A stretch of DNA of 41,860 nucleotides, from the NCBI GenBank assembly GCA_029907315.1, contig JARYME010000016.1:1-41860 (forward strand), read 5' to 3'. Source of the stretch: Armatimonadota bacterium (lineage in GTDB: Bacteria; Armatimonadota; UBA5829). The notes under the pieces were generated by a model. It saw nothing but the letters and a program-made list of their open reading frames with translations. It searched no databases and was not told the origin of the DNA. The translations under genes and the position numbers were made by a program. Shown piece after piece: positions 17,418-25,135 of the stretch; position 1 is the stretch's first letter; the number at the start of each line of letters is the position of its first letter.

Positions 17418-18092
17418 ATGAATAGACGAAAAGGGTTTACTCTTATAGAACTGCTGGTTGTAATTGCCATCATCGCCATATTGGCTGCAATTTTGTTTCC
17501 CGTGTTCGTGCGCGCCAAGGAGTCTGGTCGGCGCGCTCAATGCATCAATAACTTCAGAAACATCTACTCCGCACTGACTATGTATGCCGACGACACCAAC
17601 GGCTATATGCCTTATCCGCCTACTGGCAACCAGATCTGGAGCATCCAAAGATATGGGTTCGGGATGCTCTACAACTACACGCGGAAGGGTGATGTATTCC
17701 TCTGTCCGCTGGCTAGAGAGTATGATGTTTTCGGCTCAAATCCCAGTCAGACGGAAATCAACAAATATCAGCAGGATCCGGAGCCGGTTTACCATTGCTA
17801 CTACACCACCCTCAACTGGTTCAGAGCAAGCTACCACTTCTGGCCGCAGGTCTACCAAAAATATGGCAGCACGCAGCCCGCGCGGTTCGACGTAGACCTC
17901 AAAGACCGCGACCTCAACCTATGGCGGTGGTTCCCGAACGCCGCACCGCGCTGCGTCGAGCTGAAGGGTCCCATCGTGGACAACTTCTTGCACGCTTATG
18001 GTGAGAAAGGTTCTTCACAGCGGGGTGTGCTCTGTTTGTCGATGAAGGGTCACATCCGGTTCTTGCCGGCAGACGCCTATCCTTTCTACTGA
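17418..18092 (+). CDS. Type II pseudopilin-like protein
   Basis: The 224-residue product begins with a class III prepilin signal: MNRRKG with cleavage before FTLIEL, glutamate at mature position 5, and a hydrophobic helix running to VFVRAKESGRRAQC. This is followed by FRNIYSALTMYADDTNGYMP, typical of the large pseudopilin families of Planctomycetes and Armatimonadetes. The C-terminus (GVLCLSMKGHIRFLPADAYPFY) corresponds to the region where these families usually have an H-X9-DG motif, here degenerate. It would be processed by PilD and inserted in the inner membrane. It stands alone with a strong promoter; no other pilus or secretion genes are in the window. Confidence 0.9.
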   Translation: MNRRKGFTLIELLVVIAIIAILAAILFPVFVRAKESGRRAQCINNFRNIYSALTMYADDTNGYMPYPPTGNQIWSIQRYGFGMLYNYTRKGDVFLCPLAREYDVFGSNPSQTEINKYQQDPEPVYHCYYTTLNWFRASYHFWPQVYQKYGSTQPARFDVDLKDRDLNLWRWFPNAAPRCVELKGPIVDNFLHAYGEKGSSQRGVLCLSMKGHIRFLPADAYPFY

Positions 18093-18099
18093 TAATCGG

Positions 18100-18132
18100 G
18101 CTTGGGAGAATTAGCCTTATCCAAGCGTTTTT
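18100..18132 (+). terminator. Possible intrinsic terminator after the pseudopilin
   Basis: GCTTGG, a 15-base loop, CCAAGC and then GTTTTT directly after the pseudopilin stop. The stem is only 6 bp and the loop is large, so strength is uncertain. Confidence 0.4.
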
Positions 18133-18158
18133 GTATCCGGCACAGCGGTTGCTCGGCT

Positions 18159-20876
18159 CTATTGCTCGATTGGAGTTACTGAGCCTGTAACAATAACTCT
18201 TTCGCCAGTTTGGGTCTGAATCGTGCCGGTGACGTCCACTGTTTTGCCTTCGCTGATGCTGCGTGCCGGTATTACGGCTATGCCCCTGAATGTGCTCTCT
18301 TCTGCGATGTAGATCCTGTCCGCAAATGCGGCAGATATAGACTTGTTTCTCAGGAAGAACGCGGTCAAGTCCGGTGTGGCTAGTGCGGAGGCAATGGTAT
18401 CGAGTTCGGGCACCGGCTGATGTTTTATTCCGTCGGAGTAGCCGGGCGCCGACGTGAGCCCTGCGCGGTTTCGAGCGCGCACGGTGAAATAATACTTCTG
18501 TCCGGGTGTCAGGTTCAGCCCCTTCACCCAAACCTCGGTTTTTGTACCGACATCGGTCAGCGGCACCACATCCGACCCATAAGGCACGGTTCCTACGCAG
18601 TATTCATATGCGCCTATGCCCGATTCAGGGTCGGTCGACGTCCAAGTGCAGTGCAGCATGGACGAATCGCCTGTATAGTCACCGTCGTCTGTAACAGTCG
18701 GGCGCACTGGCGCGCTCAGGTCGACCTTGATCCCGTCCGAAACGCCTACCTCACTCACCAACCCTGCCTTGTTGTAAGCGCGGACGTAGAAATAGTAAAC
18801 TGTGCCGTGAACCAGGGTTAACTCACAAGTTACGCTTGTGTCCAATCCACAGGCGGTCCACGGCACGACATATCCGCTCCCCGGGTCTGTCGGCGCTGTG
18901 CCTACTGCATATTCGTAGTGATCGATTCCGCTTTCCGGGTCGACCGATGACCACGAGGCTTTCAGTTTGTTGGGGGACGAGGTGTATTCGCCCTCGTCTG
19001 TTACCACTGGTTTGGACGGCGGTGTGGTATCGGGTTCGATATCCGTGCATATGACCCGCACGGCGTCGGCGAGAACGTACTTACCCGAGTCACCTTGAGA
19101 AGACAGCCTGATGGTTGCCGTTCCGGCTTCAAATTTGAAAGTGCCCAGTCTGTTCCATCTGCCACATCGCGTCTGCTGATTCACCGTGACGGTTGCAGTG
19201 CCAGACGAGTGAACTATCTCATATGTAGCTGTCGATGAGGCGTTTGTGACGGTAGGCCAACGCGCGTAAACGTCGCAGGTTCCAGACCTCGGAATCTGAA
19301 TAGTCCACACTGCTGGATCGGTGTTGCTTGTGGTTGCGCTGCGCCTGCGGTATTGCCCGTCTTTGAATGCGTCGGCTGCGGTGCGAAGGCTCCAATTGGA
19401 AGAGCACGAGAATCCAGTGTCGGAATTGTCCAAGGGCAGTTTGACTGAATATATAACAACTTTGACGCCTTCGGTCTCGCTCCATGTGACGTATCCGCCC
19501 TCGAAGTTCTGCCGTGCGCCGGAGCCGGTGGAGAATTGATCTCCCAAAGGGAACTCCAGCGCCTGGCGGTTGTCGAGCATCGCCGTTCGGAAAACACCCC
19601 AGACGCCGACACCAGTGCCATCTGCAGAGTCCACGACCACGGTTGGACCCAGCGTGCCGCCGTCGTAGTCCTGCGCAGGTCCAAAATCCCAATTATGTAC
19701 CCAAGCCGTCAGACCGTTGTCCACCGGGTTTCCCAGGGCGACATGCCCTTTGGCGTTGAAGTAGTCGAGGATAGGTTGATTCACGCTTCCGCCGGCCGAC
19801 CATCTGCCCTCGTAGGTGCATGCGGTTTTCAGGCTCTGCCACGACGGCTTCTTGTCTGCCTCGCTGAGCCCTGTATGGCGGAACACGCCGAAATAAAGGT
19901 TCGCGGCCGGTTCGTCCTTCAAAAAGAACCAGTTGACGTGCTTGATATACGATTTGTTGTTCGCCACGGCGAAAGCGGCAGTTAAGTTAGATGCCTGGAT
20001 AGCTTCGGTAGTCTTGCAGCCGGTGCCGTCGGTCTGCCAGCCGATTTCTGTCAACCAGAGCTTCTTTTTTGTGTTGGCGCCTTCGTATGTCGTGTAGGCG
20101 TTGCGGACGGTGTCGAAGTAATTTGAAAGCCAAGTTGTATTCAGCGTCGTGTTGCAGTTTGGGTAAATGTGGAACCCGATGTGATCAAGAGGGTATGTGC
20201 CCCATTTGTTCTTCATTCGAGTAAACCAGCCTGTGTGGTTGATGGAAACGTCATAAGTGCTGCGGATGTAATTGGGACCGTAAGGCGGGTCCGTTCCGCC
20301 GCACACGCCTCCGCTGATTATCTCGACAGGTATGTTGTTCGTGTGGACCAAGTCGTAGGCGTTTGCCAGCAGTGCTCCGAAATTGCTGGGATAGATGACC
20401 GCCAAGCAGTCCGGCTCATTCCATAGTTCCCAGTATTTTATCTTGCCCTTCCAGTGCGTTGCTGCGCGGAGGAAGAAGTTGCACCAATTTGAGAGATAGG
20501 TGTTCCATCCGTCGCCGCCGGTAGTTTCGTATGCGTTTTCCGTCCACTGGGCCTGCGAGCCGGGCCAGGCTTCGTTCGTCATTAGTCCGATTATCTCAAG
20601 TCCTCGGGATCGCAGTCGGTCGACGATGCCGTCATACGCTGCGTACCAGGCAGGGGTGTCGGACTGATACGGTCCCAACCGAAAGTTGACCCGCACAAAC
20701 CCTGCGCCTGTGTCCGCCAATGCTTGGGCGACTTGGTCGTTCAGGGCTACGTATCCTGTGTCGGTAAACGGCTGTCCGAACTGCGTCCCGTGGGGTCCCG
20801 CGCCGAAAGCGGCTGAACTCCACCCGGTGAGCGTCGCAATACAAACAACAGCAAAGATGCGAAAAGCAATCGACAT
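18159..20876 (-). CDS. Secreted clan-A glycosidase-like protein with golvesin and FN3 domains
   Basis: A 905-residue exported protein (signal peptide MSIAFRIFAVVCIATLTGWS, then SAAFGAG). Residues of about 30-350 form a TIM-barrel glycoside hydrolase of clan A type: YWELWNEPD carries a likely acid/base Glu154 and LWLTEIGWQTDG a likely nucleophile Glu277. A linker region follows (about 360-490). Next is a golvesin/xanthan-lyase-type domain (about 500-610; GTCDVYARWPTVTNAS, ending YVLADAVRVI), then two fibronectin-III repeats (about 620-710 and 715-805; both with DPESGI and YYF.VRA motifs). An OB-like C-terminal domain ends in ETQTGERVIVTGSVTP. The exact GH family is unresolved (GH39 or GH5-like). 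It likely cleaves an extracellular plant or microbial polysaccharide. It has its own promoter. Confidence 0.85.
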   Translation of the reverse strand: MSIAFRIFAVVCIATLTGWSSAAFGAGPHGTQFGQPFTDTGYVALNDQVAQALADTGAGFVRVNFRLGPYQSDTPAWYAAYDGIVDRLRSRGLEIIGLMTNEAWPGSQAQWTENAYETTGGDGWNTYLSNWCNFFLRAATHWKGKIKYWELWNEPDCLAVIYPSNFGALLANAYDLVHTNNIPVEIISGGVCGGTDPPYGPNYIRSTYDVSINHTGWFTRMKNKWGTYPLDHIGFHIYPNCNTTLNTTWLSNYFDTVRNAYTTYEGANTKKKLWLTEIGWQTDGTGCKTTEAIQASNLTAAFAVANNKSYIKHVNWFFLKDEPAANLYFGVFRHTGLSEADKKPSWQSLKTACTYEGRWSAGGSVNQPILDYFNAKGHVALGNPVDNGLTAWVHNWDFGPAQDYDGGTLGPTVVVDSADGTGVGVWGVFRTAMLDNRQALEFPLGDQFSTGSGARQNFEGGYVTWSETEGVKVVIYSVKLPLDNSDTGFSCSSNWSLRTAADAFKDGQYRRRSATTSNTDPAVWTIQIPRSGTCDVYARWPTVTNASSTATYEIVHSSGTATVTVNQQTRCGRWNRLGTFKFEAGTATIRLSSQGDSGKYVLADAVRVICTDIEPDTTPPSKPVVTDEGEYTSSPNKLKASWSSVDPESGIDHYEYAVGTAPTDPGSGYVVPWTACGLDTSVTCELTLVHGTVYYFYVRAYNKAGLVSEVGVSDGIKVDLSAPVRPTVTDDGDYTGDSSMLHCTWTSTDPESGIGAYEYCVGTVPYGSDVVPLTDVGTKTEVWVKGLNLTPGQKYYFTVRARNRAGLTSAPGYSDGIKHQPVPELDTIASALATPDLTAFFLRNKSISAAFADRIYIAEESTFRGIAVIPARSISEGKTVDVTGTIQTQTGERVIVTGSVTPIEQ

Positions 20877-20925
20877 TCAAAGTGCCTCCGTTTGTGGGCG
20901 AGCATTTGCTCTGCCTCTGTACCCC

Positions 20926-20954
20926 AGTATATGCTGAGCTTTGGGTTCGGTCAA
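20926..20954 (-). promoter_or_regulatory. Promoter of the secreted glycosidase gene
   Basis: On the minus strand TTGACC, 17 bases, TATACT. The leader of about 45 nt contains GGAGG before the ATG at 20876. Confidence 0.75.
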
Positions 20955-21157
20955 CGGCAGCGGCTGAAGCCGCGAGGCGCGAACCATCATTACTCTAGCT
21001 GTTCTAGGCTTGTGAAGTGCGTTTCAACGGGCAGTTGCTGAGCCACGTGTTTTATGGCTGACAACACGGAACTCAGAGTAGGGGAAAAGTTAATGCTGCT
21101 GTGCAATAGGAGCCCGATGGGCTCGGTGCTTTTGGAAAGGAATGTGGTCCGCCGTGC

Positions 21158-21186
21158 TTGACAATGTTAGACAGGTGGCACATCAT
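21158..21186 (+). promoter_or_regulatory. Candidate promoter of the kinase/DUF2752 pair
   Basis: A perfect TTGACA is followed after 17 bases by CATCAT, which keeps only four of six -10 consensus positions. A weak or activated promoter would be expected. Confidence 0.4.
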
Positions 21187-21278
21187 GTGAGTGTGATCAA
21201 GTGCACTACTTCAGCATTTGTTCACGATGACTGCGTCTTCCAGCGAATAGTGTTTCAATAGGTGGGGTAAATGCGAAT

Positions 21279-22562
21279 ATGTCGGGTCAGAATATTGGAA
21301 GGTTTCAGATAATACGAGAGATCGGGCGAGGAGCAGCCGCGGTAGTGTATGAAGCACTTGACCCGCGCATTGGACGTCCGGTTGCTTTGAAGGTCTTGGC
21401 TGTAGGCGCGGGGCTAACCGGCGCTGTGCGGCGAGAGGCTATCGAGCGTTTTTACCGAGAGGCACGGTCGGCGGGCAAATTGTCGCATCCGAACGTCGCT
21501 CAGGTGTACGATGTAGGCGAGGATGCGGGCAGGCACTACATAGCAATGGAATTGTGCCACGGTGTGAGCTTGCGCGATGTGCTGCGTTTCGAGGGACGAA
21601 TCCAGGAAGCTCGGCTTAAGTTCATAGCGCTGCAGATTCTGAACGCGCTTGAGGCAGCGCATGCGGTGGGCATCGTCCATCGCGACGTTAAGCCCGAGAA
21701 CATCATTATAGGGCCCAAGGATCTGGTAAAACTTACCGACTTTGGTATTGCGAAGGCTTTGGGCGAGTCTACGATGACCCAAACCGGTGTTATGCTCGGG
21801 ACCCCTGCCTATATGTCGCCTGAGCAGGTGCTGGGTAGGAGCGTGGATGCACGCAGTGACTTGTTCTCGCTGGGCGCAGTTCTTTACGAGTGTCTTTCCG
21901 GACGAAAAGCGTTCGACGGTGAGAGCATTACGGCGGTTACACACAAAGTGGCTTATGTGGATCCGGAGCCTCTAAAGGGTGTGGCTCCACCGTGGCCCGA
22001 TATTGTGATGAAACTGCTTGCGAAGTCTCCGGCAAATCGGTATCAGTGTGCCACAGATGTGCTCTCGGACATTCGCGCCGATCGCTCGCCAGTTCAGCCT
22101 CAGCAGCAGCTGCCTTCTGCATCTCAGCAAGGTGTTCAGCCTCAGCAGGCGAGCCAGACGCTCCAGGGAGCAGGCTGTGTGATACTACCTCCGAGTGTGT
22201 CGGCTCAGCAACCGACCTCCCGTTGTCCGCGGTGCGGGTCTTATTTCAGTGGCAATTTTTTGTCGTGTCCTTACTGCGGTCAACCGCAGCGCGCCTTGCA
22301 GGTTCCGCCGCCATATCCATCCGCAAGAAATATACCGGACAACCTTGGTTGGGCTATCTTGGTAACACTTTTCTTCTGCCTGCCGCTCGGCATAGTTTCG
22401 ATTGCGAAAGCAATTGAGGCGAATGCGAAGAAGGCTTCGGGGGATTACGACGGAGCCTATGCCGCATACCATTTGTCGAGGTTTTGGATGTGGGCCAGCG
22501 TGCTTTTTGGTATCTGTGTGGGATTTTTCATGGGTATGCTGAGCGCGATCGAACAAGGATAA
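21279..22562 (+). CDS. Ser/Thr protein kinase with zinc ribbon and dispanin-like C-terminus
   Basis: A 427-residue Hanks-type kinase. The kinase domain (about 8-270) has glycine loop GRGAAAVV (16-23), VALK with Lys38, HRDVKPEN with catalytic Asp136, DFG Asp154 and GTPAYMSPEQ, so all key residues are present. A Gln/Ser/Pro linker follows, then a four-cysteine zinc ribbon (about 314-335; CPRCG and CPYCG). The end has two membrane helices (about 360-425): NLGWAILVTLFFCLPLGIVSI, the GDYDGAYAAYHLSRFWMW loop and a second hydrophobic stretch. This tail matches the CD225/dispanin (IFITM-like) pattern rather than the single helix plus PASTA repeats of usual bacterial kinases. A DUF2752 gene overlaps its 3' end. 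A membrane-tethered signalling role is inferred; substrates are unknown. Confidence 0.9.
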   Translation: MSGQNIGRFQIIREIGRGAAAVVYEALDPRIGRPVALKVLAVGAGLTGAVRREAIERFYREARSAGKLSHPNVAQVYDVGEDAGRHYIAMELCHGVSLRDVLRFEGRIQEARLKFIALQILNALEAAHAVGIVHRDVKPENIIIGPKDLVKLTDFGIAKALGESTMTQTGVMLGTPAYMSPEQVLGRSVDARSDLFSLGAVLYECLSGRKAFDGESITAVTHKVAYVDPEPLKGVAPPWPDIVMKLLAKSPANRYQCATDVLSDIRADRSPVQPQQQLPSASQQGVQPQQASQTLQGAGCVILPPSVSAQQPTSRCPRCGSYFSGNFLSCPYCGQPQRALQVPPPYPSARNIPDNLGWAILVTLFFCLPLGIVSIAKAIEANAKKASGDYDGAYAAYHLSRFWMWASVLFGICVGFFMGMLSAIEQG

Positions 22563-22975
22563 GTTCATCAGCCAGTGACCGAAGAGTCTATGCAGCGGCG
22601 ATTGTGGTGCTTGCCTTGGCATCCTCAGTGGCCATCTATGCGTTTACCCCGGGCAGAGCACGCCTCATTCCGCCGTGTCCGTTTCACGCTGCGACAGGGC
22701 TGTATTGTCCAGGGTGCGGCGCACTTCGTGCTGTCCATTGGCTTGTGCACGGGGAGTTCCGCGCAGCGTTTAGATCTAATATTTTGGCAGTTTTTGCAAT
22801 ACCTATTCCGCTTTACGATATTGTGTTTCGGTCGGCAGCTGCAGCTCTAGGAAGGGATGCGCGGCCGCTTGGTATTTCCCCGTTTGGCGGCTGGGCAATA
22901 TTAGCGATAATAGTGCTGTATTGGATATTTCGCAACGTTCCTGTATACCCATTCACTCTTCTAGCGCCCCACTGA
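22484..22975 (+). CDS. DUF2752 membrane protein
   Basis: The 163-residue frame contains the DUF2752 hallmark CPFHAATGLYCPGCGALRA (about 65-83; Cys65, 75 and 78) flanked by hydrophobic helices (AAAIVVLALASSVAIYAF before, a VFAIPIPLYDIVF segment after, and ILAIIVLYWIF at the end). The start is uncertain. ATG 22484 puts about 80 bases inside the kinase gene; the next canonical in-frame start is a GTG in the first helix, which would shorten that helix. Coupled translation from the kinase is likely. DUF2752 genes are often found beside CD225/dispanin or TM2 genes in bacteria, which supports the kinase-tail reading. Function unknown. Confidence 0.8.
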   Translation: MDVGQRAFWYLCGIFHGYAERDRTRISSSASDRRVYAAAIVVLALASSVAIYAFTPGRARLIPPCPFHAATGLYCPGCGALRAVHWLVHGEFRAAFRSNILAVFAIPIPLYDIVFRSAAAALGRDARPLGISPFGGWAILAIIVLYWIFRNVPVYPFTLLAPH

Positions 22976-23202
22976 TCGCGCCCTTTTGGAAACCGGTGCT
23001 GTGGTCGGTATGTGCGCGTTTGCGCGTGGTTGTAGGGGTCACATTAATTAGGCTCACGCGGCATATACTGTTGCTGCTTCTAAGACTCGACTTGTTGATC
23101 TCCGAGCGCATCTTTTTTGAGTGCAAGACGAATCCGCTCGGGTACGTGGTCTGGTAATCCGCTGTGATCGAACCGTGTGGCAGCAGCCTCTACTTAGAAC
23201 CA

Positions 23203-23231
23203 TTGCCCCGTTTGTTTGCGTAAGATATAAT
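23203..23231 (+). promoter_or_regulatory. Promoter of the cinA-thpR-recA-recX block
   Basis: TTGCCC, 17 bases, consensus TATAAT, with the cinA start about 28 bases after the -10. No LexA-type palindrome was evident near it or before recA. Confidence 0.65.
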
Positions 23232-23258
23232 GTAAGTGAACCAAACGGAGGGTTGGTG

Positions 23259-24506
23259 TTGCGGGCAGAGATAATCTCGGTAGGAACGGAACTCCTACTT
23301 GGGCAGATAGTTGACACAAATGCGGTCTATTTGTCACAGTTGTTGCCGCAGTTTGGCATAGATCTTCATTACCGAATTACCGTCGGCGACAACGCGGCAC
23401 GATTGACTGAAGCGCTGAAAACCGCTCTGTCGAGAGCTGATCTGGTTTTTACGATAGGCGGACTGGGTCCCACGGAGGACGATCTTACCAAGGAAACTGT
23501 GGCGCAGCTTGTGGGCGACGAGATGTTCCTGGACGAGGAACTTGCGTCAAAACTGCAGGCGTTCTTCGAGGCCAGGGGCGTCGAGATGCCCGAGAGCAAT
23601 CTCAAACAAGCTATGGTGCCGCGGAGAGGTCGGTCGTTTCCGAATCCGCTTGGGACGGCGCCGGGAGCCGCGTTTGAGACCGATGACGGAAAAGCGATAA
23701 TTGTCCTTCCCGGTCCGCCGAAAGAGTTCAAGGCGCTGGTAGACCAATGTGTGGTGCCTTACCTGCGCGAGAGGGTTGGAAATGCCTCGAACGTCATAAG
23801 ATCGCGCGTTTTGCGGTTGACAGGTATTGGCGAATCAAGTGTCGAAGATGCCATTAAGCATTTGATAAGCAGCACTAATCCGACTGTAGCGCCTTTGGCG
23901 AGTCCGGGGGAAGTAAGGCTGCGGATTACCGCCAAAGCACCGACTCCGGCTGAGGCCGAAGCGATGATCGATGAGATGGATTCGAAGATCGTTTCCATCC
24001 TTGGTCATTGCGTGTTCGGTCGAGACGATGAAACTTTGGAAAGGGTGGTAGTAGAATCGCTTATAGCTCGCAAGCTGACTCTGGCTGTGGCTGAAAGCTG
24101 CACGGGCGGGCTTGTTGCAAGTCGAATTACGGATGTGCCGGGATGTTCTGCAATATTTCTGGCCGGCGTGGTCAGCTATTCCAATGAAGCGAAGAAGGAG
24201 CTTTTGGGCGTGCCTGATGATTTGCTGAGAGCACACGGCGCCGTCAGTGAACCGGTAGCGAGGGCAATGGCTGAAGGTATCCGGAGGGTAACGGGCGCCG
24301 ATATAGGAGTGTCGACAACCGGCATAGCAGGCCCGACGGGAGCAACCGAAACCAAGCCGGTAGGATTAGTCTTTACGGCGTTGGCTGCCGATAGCGGCAC
24401 CGTAGTCCGTCGGCATCAGTTTGCCGGGGACCGCACCGATATAAAGCTCAGAGCTTCGCAAGCCGCGCTTGATATGGTCAGAATGTCCCTGATTGCTCAG
24501 CAGTAA
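23259..24506 (+). CDS. cinA: CinA: competence/damage-inducible protein, NMN deamidase type
   Basis: The N-terminal COG1058 MoCF-like domain (LRAEIISVGTELLLGQIVDT, GGLGPTEDDLTKET, LPGPPKEFK) is linked to ADP-ribose pyrophosphatase activity. The C-terminal PncC domain (about 265-415, AESCTGGLVASRI near 277, then GISTTGIAGPTG-type sequence) corresponds to nicotinamide-nucleotide deamidase. I prefer TTG 23259, six bases after GGAGGG, giving 415 residues, the family norm; the track start at 23121 extends upstream of the promoter. The stop overlaps thpR (TAATG). Adjacency to recA is a widely conserved arrangement. Confidence 0.94.
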   Translation: MRAEIISVGTELLLGQIVDTNAVYLSQLLPQFGIDLHYRITVGDNAARLTEALKTALSRADLVFTIGGLGPTEDDLTKETVAQLVGDEMFLDEELASKLQAFFEARGVEMPESNLKQAMVPRRGRSFPNPLGTAPGAAFETDDGKAIIVLPGPPKEFKALVDQCVVPYLRERVGNASNVIRSRVLRLTGIGESSVEDAIKHLISSTNPTVAPLASPGEVRLRITAKAPTPAEAEAMIDEMDSKIVSILGHCVFGRDDETLERVVVESLIARKLTLAVAESCTGGLVASRITDVPGCSAIFLAGVVSYSNEAKKELLGVPDDLLRAHGAVSEPVARAMAEGIRRVTGADIGVSTTGIAGPTGATETKPVGLVFTALAADSGTVVRRHQFAGDRTDIKLRASQAALDMVRMSLIAQQ

Positions 24507-25072
24507 TGACGTTTGTCCGCACATTCGTAGCTGTCTTGCTTGCCGATGAACTGAAGAGTCGGATCTCTGAGGTTCAGGAGCAGGCCAAGAAGCTCGCCCC
24601 CGATGTGAAGTGGGTTGAACCTGAAAACTTCCACATCACCCTGAAGTTTCTCGGCAATGTCCGTGAGGACGCTTTGGCGGGCGTGTTGTCAGCCGTAGAG
24701 GATGCCGTCAAGGACTATCAGAAGTTTGAGGTTTCAGTGGCGGGAGTGGGGGCGTTTCCCAATCCGAAGAATGCCAGGGTGGTGTGGGTCGGAGTCGAAT
24801 CCGGTCAGGAAAGACTAGCTTCGTTGGCGGCGACGATAGACGCCAAGCTTGCGGAGCTGGGGTTTCCAAGAGAGGAAAGAGATTTCAAATCGCACATAAC
24901 GATCGGAAGAGTGAAGAGCAAAAAGCATCTCGGTGCTCTGGCTCGAGGTATCGCTAAAATTGAGGCTCGTAGCCTCGGCACGCAAGAAGTGCGCAGTGTT
25001 GCCGTGATGCAGAGCGTGCTGCGACCTGAAGGACCGGTTTACTCGCCGCTCAGGGTGATAGAACTCTCCTGA
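24506..25072 (+). CDS. thpR: RNA 2',3'-cyclic phosphodiesterase (ThpR, 2H family)
   Basis: A 188-residue 2H phosphoesterase that opens 2',3'-cyclic phosphates (formerly 2'-5' RNA ligase LigT). Both catalytic HxTx motifs are present: HITL at 43-46 (NFHITLKFLG) and HITI at 130-133 (KSHITIGRVK), spaced as in the family. The N-terminus RTFVAVLLADELK fits the first strand. The ATG shares its A with the cinA stop, so the two are translationally coupled; recA follows after 63 bp. Confidence 0.93.
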   Translation: MTFVRTFVAVLLADELKSRISEVQEQAKKLAPDVKWVEPENFHITLKFLGNVREDALAGVLSAVEDAVKDYQKFEVSVAGVGAFPNPKNARVVWVGVESGQERLASLAATIDAKLAELGFPREERDFKSHITIGRVKSKKHLGALARGIAKIEARSLGTQEVRSVAVMQSVLRPEGPVYSPLRVIELS

Positions 25073-25135
25073 TCGGCGCGGCCGGATGTGTGTTTGTTCA
25101 GCTGCGAAACGACGTCGAAAGAGAGGAATGCCTTT

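Larger units (their letters stand above)
20877..21278. other. Divergent intergenic region with compact hairpins
   Basis: A 402-bp gap between the divergent glycosidase and kinase genes. It holds one good minus-strand and one weaker plus-strand promoter. Between them are several small inverted repeats: GCGGC-TGAA-GCCGC (20960-20973), a GTGTT/AACAC pairing near 21048-21068, and a perfect GAGCCC-GAT-GGGCTC hairpin (21110-21124). No ORF in it looks real. I cannot assign a known riboswitch. Confidence 0.5.

Noticed and set aside
21271-21320. Short overlapping ORF starting at ATG 21271 before the kinase
   Set aside because: It ends after 13 codons inside the kinase gene and has no sign of selection; the kinase ATG at 21279 fits the Shine-Dalgarno acceptably.
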